A DNA stretch of 6,610 bases from Clostridia bacterium. GTDB lineage: Bacteria > Bacillota_A > Clostridia > Christensenellales > Aristaeellaceae. Under the pieces are notes generated by a model. That model did no database searches and was not told where the DNA came from. It worked only from the letters and a program-made list of their open reading frames with translations. Shown here piece by piece: positions 5,893 through 6,610 of this stretch. The position numbers and the translations under genes are program-made. The stretch is from positions 1 through 6,610 of the forward strand of contig JAFUPO010000392.1 in NCBI GenBank assembly GCA_017481185.1, given 5' to 3'. Positions within the stretch are counted from its first letter, which is position 1, and each line of letters begins with the position of its first letter.

Positions 5893-5921
5893 AAGGGTCG
5901 GCCGGTGGCCGATCCCTTTTT
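5892..5921 (+). terminator. Rho-independent terminator after rimI
   Basis: AAAGGG-TCGGCC pairs with GGCCGA-T-CCCTTT around the loop GGT, with one bulged T, and ends in a T5 run (5917-5921). The first base is the last base of the rimI stop codon. The stem is nearly symmetric, with AAA on one side and TTT on the other, and it adjoins the stop codon of the convergent minus-strand gene (5920-5922), so it may also weakly stop transcripts from that side. Confidence 0.88.
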
Positions 5922-6610
5922 AATGTCTAGGCCTTTGTCGCAGCCGTGTAGAGGTCTGTGATTTGGCGGGGGTATTTATCACTTGCCCCAAAGTGGAAAA
6001 GCGGGAGCCGTGACAAGGACACTCCCAAACATTTGAGGCATTGCGATAGACCAAGCGACAGCCCATATGAGGGCATCGCGGACGATTGAAGCGCAGGATC
6101 CCCTTGGCATAGGAAACGGCTGTTTCCATATTGCGCGCAGCCAAAGGCGGAAGGCTGCCAAGGTGCGGCCTTTGAGGCAGCAGAATCTCGCTTTCATCCA
6201 GCGGTGCGCCCAGCACATGGCGGGTCATCGCCTCAGCGGCTGCATAGCTATTGGTCATCCCCCACTTTTGAAAACCGGCAGCAATGAGGACGGAAGGAGC
6301 TTTCGGACTAATGGGGCCCACATAGGGCAAATGGTCAGCTGTGAAGCAGTCCTCCCCCTGCCAAAGGCTGATAGACTTGCATCCGGGAAACATATGCTGA
6401 GCCATGTGATCCAAATGGCGCTCAAAGGGATAGGCGGGGCGGCTGCCGCACTTCACGTCAAAGCCTCCCAAGAGAGTATATCCGTGAGCACGGCGCAGGG
6501 AATAACCCTCTGGGGCCGCGCGTTTGAAGAGCCCATCAAAGGGCGTTGTATTTTCAAGGGCCGCAACCCACCCGAGGCGCTGAGTCAAGCGGAAGCAATA
6601 GCCTCCGGGG
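5920..6610 (-). CDS. FAD-dependent oxidoreductase with C-terminal Rieske [2Fe-2S] domain (N-terminal part outside window)
   Basis: This is the C-terminal half of a DAO-type flavin oxidoreductase fused to a Rieske iron-sulfur domain, an architecture seen in YhfW-like proteins; the substrate of the family is not established as far as I know. The frame is open to the window edge, reading PGGYCFRLTQRLGW, so the TTG at 6588 is probably internal and the FAD-binding Rossmann part is missing. The oxidoreductase part shows TADHLPYVGPIS and LIAAGFQKWGMTNSYAAAEA, typical of this class. The Rieske part has CPHMGC and, about 13 residues later, CPCHGS. These supply the two Cys and two His cluster ligands plus the extra cysteine pair that forms a disulfide in bc1/b6f-type Rieske proteins. 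The end is TPAKSQTSTRLRQRPRH, an unusual Arg-rich tail. It converges on rimI with 27 bases between stop codons. Confidence 0.9.
   Translation of the reverse strand, partial: PGGYCFRLTQRLGWVAALENTTPFDGLFKRAAPEGYSLRRAHGYTLLGGFDVKCGSRPAYPFERHLDHMAQHMFPGCKSISLWQGEDCFTADHLPYVGPISPKAPSVLIAAGFQKWGMTNSYAAAEAMTRHVLGAPLDESEILLPQRPHLGSLPPLAARNMETAVSYAKGILRFNRPRCPHMGCRLVYRNASNVWECPCHGSRFSTLGQVINTPAKSQTSTRLRQRPRH

Noticed and set aside
6586..6588. TTG at 6588 as true start of the minus-strand oxidoreductase
   Set aside because: The frame stays open to the window edge with PGGYCFR, which fits this protein class, and the FAD-binding domain must lie further upstream.
1..6610. CRISPR arrays, insertion sequences, tRNA or rRNA genes
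   Set aside because: I saw no regularly spaced repeats, transposase motifs, terminal inverted repeats or tRNA-like cloverleaf segments; the gaps are short and explained by the listed sites.

Overview
The window looks like ordinary chromosomal DNA of a Firmicute, most likely a Clostridia-type, moderately GC-rich organism. The grounds are purine-rich Shine-Dalgarno sites, TTG starts, an FMN riboswitch driving a RibU-type ECF transporter, a tsaE-tsaB-rimI cluster, and a family 1 (LplA/AlgQ-like) solute-binding protein. I cannot name the genus. Coding density is high and no gap between genes exceeds 300 bases. The longest gap, 3384-3648, is filled by a promoter, the FMN riboswitch and its expression platform.

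Left part (1-3383). The window opens inside an M41 (FtsH-type) metalloprotease whose second zinc histidine is the second visible residue. A short gap with a perfect TATAAT box and a cre-like operator follows. Next come a secreted sugar-type solute-binding protein and a galactokinase-family GHMP kinase, probably co-transcribed. Together they suggest carbohydrate capture and sugar phosphorylation, although no permease genes are present and the kinase has a changed sugar-site residue.

Middle part (3384-5921). A near-consensus extended promoter starts a transcript with an almost textbook FMN aptamer. Downstream lie a hairpin-rich expression platform, ribU (riboflavin uptake), tsaE and tsaB (tRNA t6A modification), and rimI (protein N-alpha-acetyltransferase). 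Gene junctions are tight or overlapping, and the only convincing terminator comes directly after rimI. Two genes of the essential t6A pathway therefore appear to sit downstream of an FMN-controlled switch. tsaD, often close to this cluster, is absent from the window.

Right part (5920-6610, minus strand). A convergent gene, cut off at the window edge, encodes the C-terminal half of a DAO-type FAD oxidoreductase fused to a Rieske [2Fe-2S] domain.

I do not see CRISPR, mobile elements, tRNA or rRNA genes, or a clear new multi-gene system. The most interesting points are the riboswitch platform and its link to the t6A genes, the cre-like site, the kinase site substitution, the shortened M41 domain, and the alternative reading frame at the end of the Rieske protein.
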